Translations under genes and position numbers: made by a program
Shown: piece after piece, positions 30,170 through 43,414 of the stretch
Numbering within the stretch: the stretch's first letter is position 1
Layout of the letters: each line of letters opens with the position of its first letter
Assembly: GCF_910596095.1 (NCBI RefSeq)
Contig: NC_056545.1
Coordinates: forward strand, 25,443,067 to 25,507,066
Reading direction: 5' to 3'
Source: Thunnus maccoyii
Taxonomy: Eukaryota; Chordata; Actinopteri; Scombriformes; Scombridae
DNA: 64,000 nt
The notes under the pieces: model-generated
Told to the model about the DNA's origin: nothing
Databases searched by the model: none
What the model saw: only the letters and a program-made list of their open reading frames with translations

Positions 30170-30215
30170 TTCACACAGACACTAATGCAACATGGGACAC
30201 ACACTTCTCCTCACA
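30088..30215 (-). other. fam222b: FAM222B start exon (5' UTR plus 82 coding bases)
   Basis: On the minus strand the acceptor tgcag ends at 30216, the UTR begins TGTGAGGAG at 30215, and the ATG occupies 30169-30167. The donor GTAAGT lies at 30087-30082. The exon encodes 27 residues (MLACLPGPGDLPLQLLPHTQ, then MNTGLQK) plus one base of Trp. It closely matches the human first residues as I remember them, which fixes the true start. The acceptor is fed directly by a 72-nt CT tract. Confidence 0.92.
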
Positions 30216-30216
30216 C

Positions 30217-30220
<4 letters not shown>

Positions 30221-30302
<82 letters not shown>
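30221..30302. repeat. (GA)36 + G10, the polypyrimidine tract of the FAM222B start exon
   Basis: GA dinucleotides run from 30221 to 30292 without interruption, followed by ten G. In the FAM222B transcript this reads C10 then (CU)36, ending 4 bases before the acceptor AG. See findings. Confidence 0.97.
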
Positions 30303-33300
30303 TCAGCAGTCAGACATAACTGCGAGGCAACACATGGTGCATGGCGATACAGAGGCTGGGTCCAGACTAATAGAACTCTGTGGCTGATCCCCGGAGGCAC
30401 AGGGCTGAGGGAGACATAGTTACCTTTCAATTAGAAACTGATTCACACCTGGAGCATCAGGTAAGGTGACATTTGATGCCAATAACAACTTCAATTAAAC
30501 ATCAAACAGCTGAAGTAAAACGGGCAGACAAGCCTGAGGGCCTGGCAGCTTTAAATCGACTCAGTCCCTCCTCCTCCTCCTCCTCGCCCTGCATGTTAGT
30601 CAGCTAGTTGGACCCTGCTACCTGCGCTTTACCTCTCCGCCTCCGCCAGACCTCGGCGGAGGAAATTAATGACTCCTGTACACTCAAAAAGAACACACTC
30701 GAGAGGCCCGGTGCTGACACGTTAGTGAGTCTCTGATCGATACTGCAGTTCTCTAGACCTTAAAGAGGCCTTTATTTTGGGGACATTAAACAATGGAGCC
30801 CGCTCAGGATGCAGTGAAAAGAAATGAATAAACGGGGCTACAGCTCCAATAAATGCCTGCCACTTTGTGCAATAACCCTGATGTAATAGAGAGGGAGAAA
30901 ACATTAGCCATGCTCCACTTGGCTTACTGCTGTATTCAAAACACCACAGATGCTTGCTTAATCAGCACTGAAGAACAGTCAGGGAGCAAATTAAGTCTAC
31001 AGAGTCCGTGCCCTCCCCTTTTGCTGCGTGCCATCAGAAGAGGGCGGCAAGTGTGCGCAGACAAACAGCGTCTATGAGAGAGGCAATTACCCACAAAACA
31101 ACCTTGGCATGCCTGTCTGCCGCAGGGTGATGGCTTAAAAGTGTCTTCCCCCCCTGCAGGGAGAAGAGACAAGTGGAGGAAAGAGTGACAAAGCGAGAGA
31201 GAAAGGTGGAAAGAGAGAAAGACGGGTGGCGGGTTTAAGGGGATGGGGGGGCTGAACTTGCTTTAAAAAGCAGGAGCTCAAAAAGGTCAGGATGACAGCT
31301 CATTTAAATCCTCCCAGCGAGAGGAGAAAAAACAAGCCTTAATGAAGCTGCCAGTTCTACACAGATACCTGAGAGCGTTGCACCTTGGGGTGCTGCAGGG
31401 GCAGGGCGGCGGCGGGGGGGGAGGAAGGGAGAAAAGGGTAGAGAGAGGGGAAGGCTGGCGGGTGGCGGAGCCGCAGTCTTGAAACAAATATGAGGATTTG
31501 GGGGCCACTTTGCGCCGTTGATGCTGCGTCACCCTTTCTGTTTGCCCGGCCTCCCACTCCTCTCATCCTCCTCCCTTTCCCCTGCTTTCTGATTTACAGC
31601 CTGGACCGCCATATGGCAGCAATCCCTGCCCTCGATTCAGCGTGTCACCATGCATTAACTTTAATTGGCCTGATATGTTATTCTTTTCCCTCGGCCTTGG
31701 AAGGATTTTAGGTACATAGCGCCTTGATGTCGGCAGGCAAGATTTCCAGCTCTCTCTCATTTATCAGGGTGCCAAGATTTCACACAAAGATAACAGCAAT
31801 CTCTTTGACAACAAGCAGGTTTGGGGTGGAAGAAAACTAAATATCAAAAACAACAGTGTCTGTGCTAGGGGTTTCAAAACCGAAACAGTGGCAAGAGAGT
31901 GGATTGATGTGGGAAATGAAATAAAAAAAAAAAAAAACACCAGCATAAACTGTCAGTTCATTTGTTATAAGAACACACACATCAACACACTACAGGCAAA
32001 AAACAGCCAACAGGCCATCAGCCCACCCCCTTCCTGCCTTCCCCACAGCGCCCCTGAATGTCAGAAAACTGTGCAGTGGGGAGTGCGGCGGCAAAGGTCA
32101 GCCTATGGTAATGCCCCAGCTGACACTCTGCTTTACAGCGCAGAGCAGGAGGAGATGAAACCCGACAGACAGAAGCCTGACGTCTACTGACTCGCCTATC
32201 AGCACCGCTGCCACAGCGACTTCAAATATACATCACACGCCAAACACTGGAGCTTTCTACAAAGGCACCCGCCCCCACACAGGCTTCTTCGACACATCGA
32301 CTATTTGTAACAGGAGCAGGATGACTACACCTGACAGGGTGTCAAGTCCAGACAGGGACTGTGCTCACTAAAGTTGGAGGTGCTTCTCCGCAGGTCGCAG
32401 TTGGCACATTCTACCCGCTCCTGATTGCTCTCAGACCACCAGGCAGGAGGTTTTGCCAGGTCTGGACTCTCCAGCAATCTCATCCAGGCAAAAAGGTGGC
32501 TTAGTAGCCTTTTGTGATACAGAGACACAGCCCCTCCTGTCCTGAGTGGAAACAGAGTTGAGTCTGCGGAGGGCCAGGCGAGCCAGCTGGGCAGGCCTAT
32601 GGAGCAGGGATTGGTTTGGTGGAGTTTAGCCAGGCGTCTCACACTATCAGCCCCATACAGACAGACACCACGGGGTTCTCAGAGTATTAGGGGGCCCCCG
32701 TGACTCGGCAAGTCTCCACCAGCTACTTATAGAACTGTAATAAAAGTGTGCGAATAACTGTGTGGCTTTCATTATAGACAAATAAAGGCTAGCAGACAAA
32801 GCAGGACTTCAGCAAGTGATGCGCATGGCTTGTGTCATGTGTCAAATTGTTCCCATAAAAGCTGACCTATATTTTTCTTTTCATTCCTCGGTGGGGAAGG
32901 AGAAAAAGAAAGCCATTTGAAAGTTTTAAAAAAAAAAAAAAAGTGCAAAGAAGAGAAGGAACAGGATAGACGGAAGCCATTTAGGAAATGAGACCAGCTG
33001 ACTGCATTTATGTGCTGAATCTTTTGATCAATAGCCTTTCCATCAACTGTGATCTGCATTTATTAGAAATTGCATCAGAATAATTGCATAGGAAATCATC
33101 TATTAAAATACCCACCAGCGGTGATGCATGAGGAAAAGCGAGGACTGTGCACCAAAAATAAGCTCATTAGAAGGAGAGGCGTACAACTATATTAATGAAG
33201 AAAAACAATGAAAAAAAAAACAACAAAAAAAAAAAAACAAGGTGAGAAAGTATATTTGGTTGCTGGTTGAATATTAGCAGCTTTTCTATACCAATTAAAA

Positions 33301-36286
33301 GCAAAAGCAATTAGGAGAACCAAGTCACCATGTTGTACATTGCTTGTGCTAACGGCTGAGGGAGAGGAGAGTGGTGGAGAAAGCAGGCTGCTGTTATTTT
33401 AATTGCATGTTTACCCCCAGGTTATGGGTCTGAAATAGAGCCAAGAAAAAAAATGTTGCAGTAGAAATTCAATGCAACTTCACTGTGTTGATTCTCTCAG
33501 GGACAGAGAGAGTGAAATTACTTTTCTTTGCAAGCTGAGTCTCTGAATAGGAGGTAAAGAAAGGAGCAGGAGGAAGAGAACAGCTTTTTACCCTTGAATA
33601 CCAAGCCAGAGCATTCTGTCAAAAGAAAGGGGAAAAAGCCTTGGCTCCTGAGCACATTAGGAAGAAATGACACATCGGTATGGCCTTCATTAGCCCGTCA
33701 GGCTTTACAAACAACAGAAGTAGAAAAGGATTTCTGTTGCTAGCAGAGGGCCACGGGCATGTGAGGCTACCACAGGCTGGTTCACAGTCTCACACAATGG
33801 ATCCTGATGACTCCAGCACATCCTGAGGCGCTCGGGACGGGCCGTTTGCTTTTTCAGTCAGCAGAGACCCCTCATCAACCCGGGCTGTTATCTCACACCA
33901 AAAGAGAAAGGGCGAGAGAGCGGGAGATAGCCATGATAGTGAGCGTGAGGGTGGAAACGGAGAGGAGACAACCAACCCAAACCCAACTAGCACACGAATC
34001 GAGAGTCTGTAAAATAGTGGTTCCAAAAAGTTCCAAGACGCTGAGTGTCAGGGATAAAACTGTCAAACAAGGAAACTGCTGCAGTAGTGTGGGAGAGAGG
34101 AAGACAGCTACTTGAAACTACTCTCCTTTAGAGGGAGGGAGGGGTCTGCGATACAACTGGGAGGCTGTATGAACGCTCAGTAACTAACTGATGAAAAAGT
34201 GACAGTTCCCTGAGGTGAGATGGTGGATATGGAGCGGAGAGAGACAGCATGCCCCTAGAATAATGCATAGACCACAGCTGGATCGGCTAAATCTCTGCAT
34301 ACGTGTCAGATACGGAAAGTTGGTTTCACAATGAGAAAACATGCTCTTAGAGAAGCTGTGTGCCATGAAACTCAAAAAAAAAAAAAAAAAGCAGACATGC
34401 TTTGAAAGTATGGGGCCTCTTCTTATCAGAGTGACCTCATTCCTCCACTCTCGTCTTTACAAGGGTGGTTTGGAGCCCGTGGCCCCTCCTCTTGGATGAT
34501 GTCCAGAGCTCCTCACAGTGGAGAAGATGACATTAATGGTGGTGAGATGAGAGGATGAGAAGATATTGGGCGGTGAGTGGCCTGGCCTGGCTATCTCTGC
34601 CAGAGCTATGTCATGGTCATTACCCGTCCGCCACGTCAGCGCTGCGAGGACAGCCAGCCAAGGTCCACTCTTCAACTTGGGGTCAGTTTCACTAACAGCC
34701 ACTTAAGCCCACTTGGCTTCTCGAAGCGCCCAACAAATGTGGAAGATAGAGCTAAGTGTGCTCAGTCATGTCAAGCTTGGCCAAGGTCAGGCGGGCAGAC
34801 AGAAAGTGCTGGCAGCGCAGCATGCATGGCGTCATGAATGCCAAAATGCCGGGGCCCCTAGCTGTGCCGCTTGACAGACATGTTTACACCTGATAGAAAA
34901 TGCAGTGTGGATGGCCTGCCAAAACAGAGGGGATCCAAAGTGAGGGGTGCCAGCCTAGTTATTTATTTATCTGCTGCAAATCCATCCAGAGTGCTGCCAG
35001 AAGCTCACTGAGGAAAAAGCCAGCCTACTCTCAGACATGACAGTCCAAAACCACATAAGGGAGAAATAAAGACATGAAGTAAAAGAAAAGGAAAGCAAAG
35101 ATCTCATGAAGCAGCTCTAGAAATTGGATTTGATTTACTCATGTAATAACGCATCTCAAACTAGTTCTGATTAACATGAAATGATTAAAATTAATCAGGG
35201 GCTGCTCTAAAAAATCATCCATGACAAGGGTAAGAGGCTGGTCCAGTCCTTTAGCACTGCAGCTAACACACTAAAAACAGCTCGGTGTATTGGATACGGC
35301 AGATGATAAGAGCGGAGAAAGACTGAGAAGCACAGGAATGCATCATGGAGGAGACCCTTCATCTCGTGGAGAAACTTCAGCCTTCTGGTAACCACCGGGT
35401 TACACAACTTGGAGACGGAGCCCCGTACGTATGAGAGAAATATTGCTCCTTTCATCTCCTCGGCGGTGCAGCCACATCAGTGTTATCTTCACATATCCCA
35501 ACATCACACCAGACAACAATGCGCTGAGTCACATGCTGCCGTGTCAGATGCCAGATTGCTGGGTTCTGTACAGGGCTAGGAGGGCATATTTAGAACAACA
35601 CAGATAAACAGATACTAAACAACCGTAAATCTATTATCTCCACGTGTGTAAGGGTATGTGCGGTGATAGACATCTTCAGACTTCAGGCAGCTGGTTTTTC
35701 GAGTTGTTTGCTATGGGAATGCTTGGTTATAATTTGCATAGTTGTGTTACGGGCAGGATGAAGAAACCCAAACAAACAGATGAATCTGTGTTGAGTTGAT
35801 CTACTGTAAATACTTCCAACGTACAAAGAAATACACACTCAAAATGACTTAAAATAGAAAATAGATAGAAACAATTGCTCTGAAAGTCATTCAACTGGCC
35901 TTTTACATAAAATTCCTTGAAGGTGTGTCACAGAAACGAGCCCAGTTGCCCATCAGAGGTTAAAAAGCAGACTTCTGGGTCTACCTATTTGCCAGGCCTT
36001 CTCCCTGGTTAGTGGGAAATAACTCAATGTGTTGAGAGCTAAAGTGCGGCAGCATTGTTCCAGCTGGCGGAAAAAAAGGGAAATGAAGATGGAGTGGTTT
36101 GATTTCATTTGTTAGCAGGTGCATCCATTTTGTGTTCTTCCCCACACCCACCTCGCCTCTCTCAGTCAAAGCGCTTATCAGAAATTGGACACCCCAGTGA
36201 CAAATTGAGCCTGCGATTAAAGGGAGAAAGAGGAAAGCTTTGTTAAGTGCTGCTGATTGGGATCCCAGGCTGCCCTCGCACATCAG

Positions 36287-36288
<2 letters not shown>

Positions 36289-36366
<78 letters not shown>
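36289..36366. repeat. (GT)n microsatellite
   Basis: About 39 uninterrupted GT units in the FAM222B intron. An open frame spanning it is an artefact. Confidence 0.95.
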
Positions 36367-36369
<3 letters not shown>

Positions 36370-36520
36370 CTTGGTGCAGAGCCAATAGCAGAGCTGACAC
36401 CACCACCACCTCTTCTCCCATTTTCCCCTCTCTCCAGGTGTTCCCACGGCTTACATTTCTGCTCCGAGTACTCAGCAAACAAAATTGAATCAATGCATCT
36501 GTTCCTGCATCTCTCTCTGT

Positions 36521-36522
<2 letters not shown>

Positions 36523-36566
<44 letters not shown>
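36523..36566. repeat. (CA)n microsatellite
   Basis: About 22 CA units. It lies 160 bases from the (GT)n tract at 36289, so the two are complementary in the same transcript. Confidence 0.95.
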
Positions 36567-36572
<6 letters not shown>

Positions 36573-39500
36573 CATAGTACATGCATATAAAACACAGGCG
36601 AACATATACACCACTGATTTTCCCTGCAGCAATAATGACCTCCTTTAGCTTTCCCAGTTCCTTCTTATTGACATGTACGCTGTGTTTAACAGAGAAAAAA
36701 GTTAAGTCTCTGTGTGTTTGTCCCACCCAGACCCATATTATTGACCCAGCATTAACCAGCCCTGGCCTGTTTGCAAGTGCGGCTGGGCTGATTTAAGAGG
36801 GGGGTCAGAGCAGCTCTGCTAGGCAGAACTGTGCAAGCGCTGACTCTCACAAATCATCCTAAAAGGGCTTAACGCACAAAAACAGCTTCCAGTGTTACAC
36901 AGGCCTGCTGTGAGAGATTTATCCACTGTGCCATTATACTAACTGGCCTCTCTCCCATATGAGCTGTATATATACCAACACACACACACACAGAAAGAAA
37001 AACCCTAATTAGACTTATGTCTGGCCCGAAACAATTCAACCTTGTACTATTCTGCATTAAAACAGCTTAATCCTGTTTACTATTAGTCGTCTTATTTAAT
37101 GCTGACACATCGCTCACACGCTGTTGGTTTAAACACCTTAAGGTCTCATCTAGATGCTGTAATAACTCAGGGAAACTCAATCATTTATAAGTATAAACAC
37201 TGACCTCCAAAAGGATTTTAGTGAGCCAGAGCTCATTCTTCAACTCTGTTATTTTATATACAGGTTCATTTGTTAGTGTTAGTTTTTAAAAAGGTCTCAT
37301 GACAGGCATCATTTTTCAGATCTTATGATGGATTTTTTTTAATGCATACCAGAGAAATAGCTCTCACCGAGATTCGACGGAAGCACGTTGGTTCAGTTAT
37401 TAAGATTACTGAGATGCAGGTCTGGTGGATTTTCATGGCAGAACTGGTTAAAATATTCTGCTGCACTGAGAAATGCAGCCGCACGAATCAAAAACAAATC
37501 CCAACATGCTGATTTCAAACCCTGCTGCGTATGTGTTCGATACGAGCTGATCTGTCTCCTTCCTGTGTCTATGGAAGTTTGGTAAGGTCAGCCGCCTCCG
37601 TGGCAGCTCTGACATTCAGTCTGGCCTCCAGCGAGACCAAACGAGTCCCCTCGCATCAACAGACCAGCTGAGGAATAAAAGAGATCTTTCTCTACCGGAC
37701 AAGGTTGTGTGAGATGTGTTCCTTTTTGCCCCTGGCGACACACAAGACATTTGTGGTCTCTCCTTCATCTCCTGTGTATATGCGAGCGCCTCTCCGCCCC
37801 CGGCTCTTTCCCCAGCAGACACCGGCTCTGGGCACCGGGCAGCCAGCCGGTGACTCTGTGGAGAGCCAGGCAAACACAGGCCCGGCATGGCAAACATCTC
37901 ACCTCTGTGTGTGCATGGGAACATCTGGCCTTCCCAGGCTCGCAGGGCCCTCCGTCTGTCTGCCTGTCTGTCTGACTGTGAGGCTACACACACTGCTGGT
38001 GTGTACTGGTGTTGTCATGGAACCAGAATTTTTACTCCTACACAGGTACTGGTTTAAAATACAAAAACAATCACTATAATACCAAAGCAAACAAGCTAAA
38101 TGTCACATAACCACAAAATCATTTTATGATTATTGAATAACTGATTTAGCAGATGTGTTTGCACCTTAAAAAGAGGTTCCCCTGGCAACAAACACATTTA
38201 AGTCAGTACCAAAAAAGTATTGAGGTTTGATACACCAAGTATCAAAAGGTACAGAAAGCTTCAAATGTCTGGTCAGATTCATGATATCAGTGATTTATGC
38301 TTTAATAAAATAGTTCCTGATTTAAATCTAAATTTAGCAAATTTAAAATTTTTTTTATTTGATTTAGGAAAAGTTGTACGGCTGCTTATATTTAGGCAAC
38401 ATCTGAGAATTTTAACTACATTGGCACCACAAAATATCCTAAATTTGACAGTGGTTTAGGTCTGATTGACATCTGGCTGGTTCAGGCTTCTATATGTGTA
38501 AACTATCAATAGTAAAATTAAACTTTAACAAAGTAAATATTCACTTATAGTAACAACACTAGTGTGTGTTTGTAAGGGCCGAATGTATAAATCTTAACTC
38601 AATCAAAATATTCAATCTCTTCCTCTCCTCTCAGCGAGTGAGATAGAGTCATATGAGTAATAGCGTTGGCCCAGCTGATAAAAACTCCTTTTCCTATCGC
38701 TCTCTCTCTCTTGCTTTCTTGCATCACGGCCGCTCATACAGATCTCCTGCGGCCGTCCAATGATTCAAGACTGATGAGGCATGCTCAAAGGTCTCTGCCA
38801 TTGAACACAGCATTAATGCACCCAGCAGCAAATTTTTTGCCATCGACCCCCGTTCCCTGCAATAAGGACAGAGCCATCAATCAGGCCGAGATAGCCGACA
38901 CCAGACACGGGCTGATGAAGTAGGGGACTTTGGAGCTAATGACAAATGGATCTCTCAGATATGGTCACAGTATACTATGACAGTCCGTTGAGAACGCTTG
39001 ACCTTTAGCAAAATCCGGAGCCACTTTTTGCCAACACTGTGCAATGTAAAAATGGGGAATATGCAAACTGCTGTTGCTGTTAAGAAAGTGTGGTTATTGT
39101 GTGAGAACTCCTGGGCCCAGCTGAGAGTCTCAGCCCTGTAACTCTCAGAGCTGCTCCTGACCGGCCCAGCCCTCCTCTGTTCTCACACCAAAGCTCTGGG
39201 AGTGACCTTCAGGAGGCCTGCTAGTCTTGCTAATTGGGGTCTCTACAGAGCACTGCAATCCACCCCCCACACTGCACTGGAGGAGGGACTGAGGGGCAGA
39301 GGGAGAGAGAGAGATAGCAGGGGCCTGTGTTAACTGCTTGGTGGGAAACAGACAAAAAAGTAGGAGACCGGGCTTCAAAACTGAACTTTGAGAATGAAAC
39401 TAGTGAAAATGGGATGCAGGGAGGGGAAAGCACTGGCAGTAAACTGAGTGAAAAGTTTGTAACATGGATGCTGAATATTAATGTAACATTGACAAAAACA

Positions 39501-39701
39501 CATCATTTTGAAAGTACAGGAAAATCACATGTCAAGTCTTTATTGGACTGTGTAACAATAGAAAGTCTTACTGGAGTTCAACTTCTCAGACATCATTACG
39601 TTTCACAACATTAAGAAAACACCACTATATGATTAAAATGATGGATGTTAGAAGATGAAACCTTAATAATGTAAACTGAACATACCTCACCAGTTACAAC
39701 T

Positions 39702-39996
39702 AGGGCTGCAACTATCACCTGTTTGTAATATTGATTCATGTGCTGATATTTTTCTCAATTAATCAATTTTTTATCTTGTTAGAAAAGAGTAAAAAATGTG
39801 TATCACAAGTTTCCAGAGCCCTGATGATGTCATAAGGTTGCTTTAAGTCAAAGACCATATTGTCTAACACGATGGAGAAAAGCAGCAAATCCTCACAAAT
39901 CAGAATCAGCAGCCAGTGATTTTTTTCTTTTGACAAAACTTAAATAATCGATTATCACAATAGTTTTGGTTATTGTTCTGTTGATGGACTAATCTT
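39702..39996. repeat. MITE family D (agggctgcaacta type)
   Basis: Begins tagggctgcaactatcac, contains tttctcaattaatcaatttt and tccagagccctgatgatg, and ends with aataatcgattatcacaata and ctgttgatggactaat. The ATCGATTAATC-rich ends and internal words are those of a common fish inverted-repeat element. A second copy lies at 56051-56350. Confidence 0.7.
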
Positions 39997-40251
39997 TGCT
40001 TATAACATAAGATGTATGTGTGGGAGAGGTGCTGTGAGTGAAGTGACCTCAAAAAGATTCAAGGATAGCATCACCAGAAACAACTAAGTGCTCTGGGTTA
40101 AAACATTAGTTATTCTTATAAAATAAATACATATAAACATCACATTAACTACTGCAAAACCAACTTGAACACAGATTAAAACTAATGAAATTCAAACTGT
40201 TTAAAGAACATGATGGTATTTGAAAAGTAGCAAAGGTACAATAAAGTGGAT

Positions 40252-40599
40252 TAGAGCTGGGCAATATATTGATATTATATTGATGTGATATGAGACTAGA
40301 CATCTTCCTAGATTTTAGATATCATAATATTGTGATATAGCATAAGTGTTGTCTTTTCCTGGTTTTAAATGTTGCATTACAGTAAAATGATCTATTTACC
40401 AGACTGTTCTAGCTGTTCTATTATTGGTGTTTACCCACTTAGTCATTATATCCACATTACTGATGATCATTTATCAAAAATCTCACTGTGTAAATATTTT
40501 GTGAAAGCACCAATAGTCATCCCTATAACACTGTCGCAATATCAATATTGAGGTCAAAAATATCGTGACATTTGATTTTGTCCCTATCACCCAGTCCTA
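40252..40599. repeat. hAT-like MITE family E (tagagctgggcaata)
   Basis: Starts tagagctgggcaatat and ends atcacccagtccta, forming imperfect terminal inverted repeats. Flanking 8-mers are aagtggat (40244-40251) and gtgtggat (40600-40607), a 6/8 target-site duplication consistent with hAT transposition. The internal words (gttgtcttttcctggtttta, cttagtcattatatccacat) are familiar from fish genomes. Confidence 0.75.
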
Positions 40600-43397
40600 G
40601 TGTGGATCCTGGGTTTCTGAAAGATAGTGTGGGTGAGGCAGGTACATTTTATCTGTGGGCCAACAGGGTTGGTGCTCTGTTCTCAGGAAACATGGAGGAG
40701 ACAATGACACAGGTAATTTAGAGCAGGCTACGGCTGGCTGCAGCTGTGCACCGAGCTTGCCAACACATCATCATATCAGGGCCACTTCCTATCAGTGTGA
40801 TCAGCACTCAGTAATGAAAGGGGTAGAAAATGTACGGGAAGTCATTCTGTAAAAACAAGATACCCTGAGCCTTTATGTTGGGAAAGAGTCATTGAACTAG
40901 TTTTTAAGAGTAAGTTGAACGATAAAAGACACTTTTCTGAAGGAATTAAAAGACCTGGTAACCGTTTTAAACTAGGTTTGTGATAGATCCAGTGAATGAG
41001 ACTTTGCGCGGGGATGGACATGAATAAAAAGGTCTGCATTTAATTTGCTAATCCATCATTCCAATTGTACTCGGTAACAAAGGGAGAGGAGAGTGGTGGG
41101 GCATTCAGAGGCAATGGAGCATGCTGAGGGGTGCGTGTGTGGTTCTCCATGGAGCCAGCCAGGCCGTGGCCCTTGGCCCTAAAAGCCTGGCCAGCGCTGG
41201 GGAAAATGGGCTCTGATGAGCTCAACGCAGGCAAGACTAATCCCTTCATGTCTAAAGAATTGTTTAACTATGTTTGACTGATTAACCCAAACCCCTCGAT
41301 TCCACTTGCAATCTATTTGTTCAATCAAGTCTCCTGTGCTCAACATGCTGCAGTGTGTGGGTGGTGATGGTGAGGGAGAGAGAGAGAGAGAAAGGAAGAA
41401 AGAGAGAGAAAGAGAAACAAAGGGGCTTGCAAAACAATCCATTTGGAGGAAGCATACATAAGTCAAAGGACAGCTTTTTTTGTTCTACTTGCCAATCTCT
41501 AAAGCCACATAGCGCATGAGTTTTTGCCAACGAGCTGTTGCTTACATTCAAAGGTCAGAGAACTCTGGCCTTGAAAGATTTCAAGTAGAAAGTCAGCCGT
41601 GGTGTGGTAGCATACCGCACTGACATGCTCGTTTCTACCAGCTTCATGGGAAAAGGAAATTTAAAGGCACTCTCCCCTGCGTGGAAAAGAGGTTGCCAGG
41701 AAGATTAACCCAGCTTCCTTTTATAGCCTCTGACAAGAGGTTAAATCACACATTACACTGCCTGAAATGTCTCCTAGTAATTAGATCAAGAATATTACTC
41801 TCTCTTCTTCCCCTTGCAGACTGCAGCTGATCAAAGCCTAATGATGGTGTCAGTGCCATTGGCAGTGCTGGCTGGGTAAATCTCCCCATCGGGATGGCAA
41901 TCTGTCAGGGCCGCAAGCCCTGCTAAACAGCACAGGACATGAGAAGAATGGTGCTTGACATAAAGTGGACTAAATGAACCACATCCTTTACCAACAAGCT
42001 ATCCTTCAGCAAATTCACCGTAACGATTAAACATCTCTTTGTTTTGGGTCTGGTGCTGCATGCGTATATGTGCACAGAGAAAAGATGTTAGTGACATCTG
42101 CGAGTTTTATCCCAATAACAGTGAAACCCACCACCAGCGTATCTGCTGTCTTTCCATGCCAGAGCAGATCTAAGCAGCACCTGGTCCCTTGATGGGGGTG
42201 AAGGGGGCTACTGGCTATTAATTACAGAAAGCCGACACGCAGCGCAGGCGAACCCTCGCAATGAGACCCTAGGACGTCAGATATACGGCGAGACGAATGC
42301 TTCTCTGTCACACAGCAACATGACCTGCCTCAGGACTCTTTACACACGAGTACTTTCAAGTAGGCCTCTCAAATTGTGGCCCACCCTTCTTCCTCTGCCC
42401 CCACCCCGTCTCCCTCTCTATCTCCATCACATTCTGCGGATGTTACACTACTTCAGGGGATATTTTCTGACTAATGCAAAATGGTTGTGCAGTGGCATGA
42501 TAAAAGTTGACATTTTCCTTTTCTAATTCAATGCCTCCTTTGTAAATAACTTCGCCTTTTTATGCGTGCGCACATGCACGCACAAACAAGCTGCAAACAC
42601 AAACGAGCTGCATAATGGTCAATTTCATTATTTGCTCTCAGACTCAACAGGCGCAGTGAAAAAGGGGGGAAATGGCAGGAAATATGCCAATCGTTTATCG
42701 TTGAAAGACGTCTGACAAAAGAGGCGTTAAAAACCTGACAGCTTTCCTTCTCTGTGGTATGTTGCACGTCAGTCCCCGGCGCAACCGGCTCCTGAAAAAA
42801 AAAAAAGGGGCCCCGGCAACAGACTCGTGCGAGAGGTCTGACCCCGATCTTAACCCCATACAGGTGGCACCGCGCTAACACAGGAAGCAGGAGCGCTATT
42901 CACAGAACGCAAGGTGAAAACTTTGTTCCCACCCAAAGAACTTCTCTCAGAGATAATTTAGATGGGCACAAAGACAGCTCAATGCCAGTCAAGTGTATTC
43001 TGACATGTTGAAAAGCAAATCCCCTTGAACACATTAATGATAAAGACTGAAGTAGTAGACTAGAAGCTTCTGTTTAAGGGGGTGATGAGAGTCAAAATGT
43101 TAGAATTAGCTCTACAACTGAAGCACTACTGTATTGTGTTGTGAAGACTGTTCTTCAAGCGTTGTCAAAAAAATTGAACAGTTCAAGTTTAAACAGCAAC
43201 TTTCAAACATGTTAATGTGCATGAATAAAACCACCGTGATCCTGTTGTGCAACCGACGATCAAAACCCTGTTAAGATCATCTCAAAGCACAACGACAGTA
43301 ATATCAAGTGTGGTCTTGTAGTTCAGGAAAATAATGTGACCTGTCCTTAGTTGAGTCCAACTACAGAGTTGAACTATGAACTGTGATTATAGCCAGA

Positions 43398-43414
43398 CCC
43401 CCCCCCCCCCCCCC
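43398..43414. repeat. C17 homopolymer
   Basis: Seventeen consecutive C on the plus strand; a G17 run in a FAM222B primary transcript, able in principle to form a G-quadruplex. Confidence 0.9.

Noticed and set aside
35981..36648. Long open frames around 36.2-36.6 kb (204 and 133 codons)
   Set aside because: They owe their length to (GT)n and (CA)n tracts; the flanks show no family resemblance.
37616..37993. 125-codon minus-strand frame with overlapping plus-strand frames
   Set aside because: A GC-rich patch open in several frames, with no recognisable domain and no splice structure.
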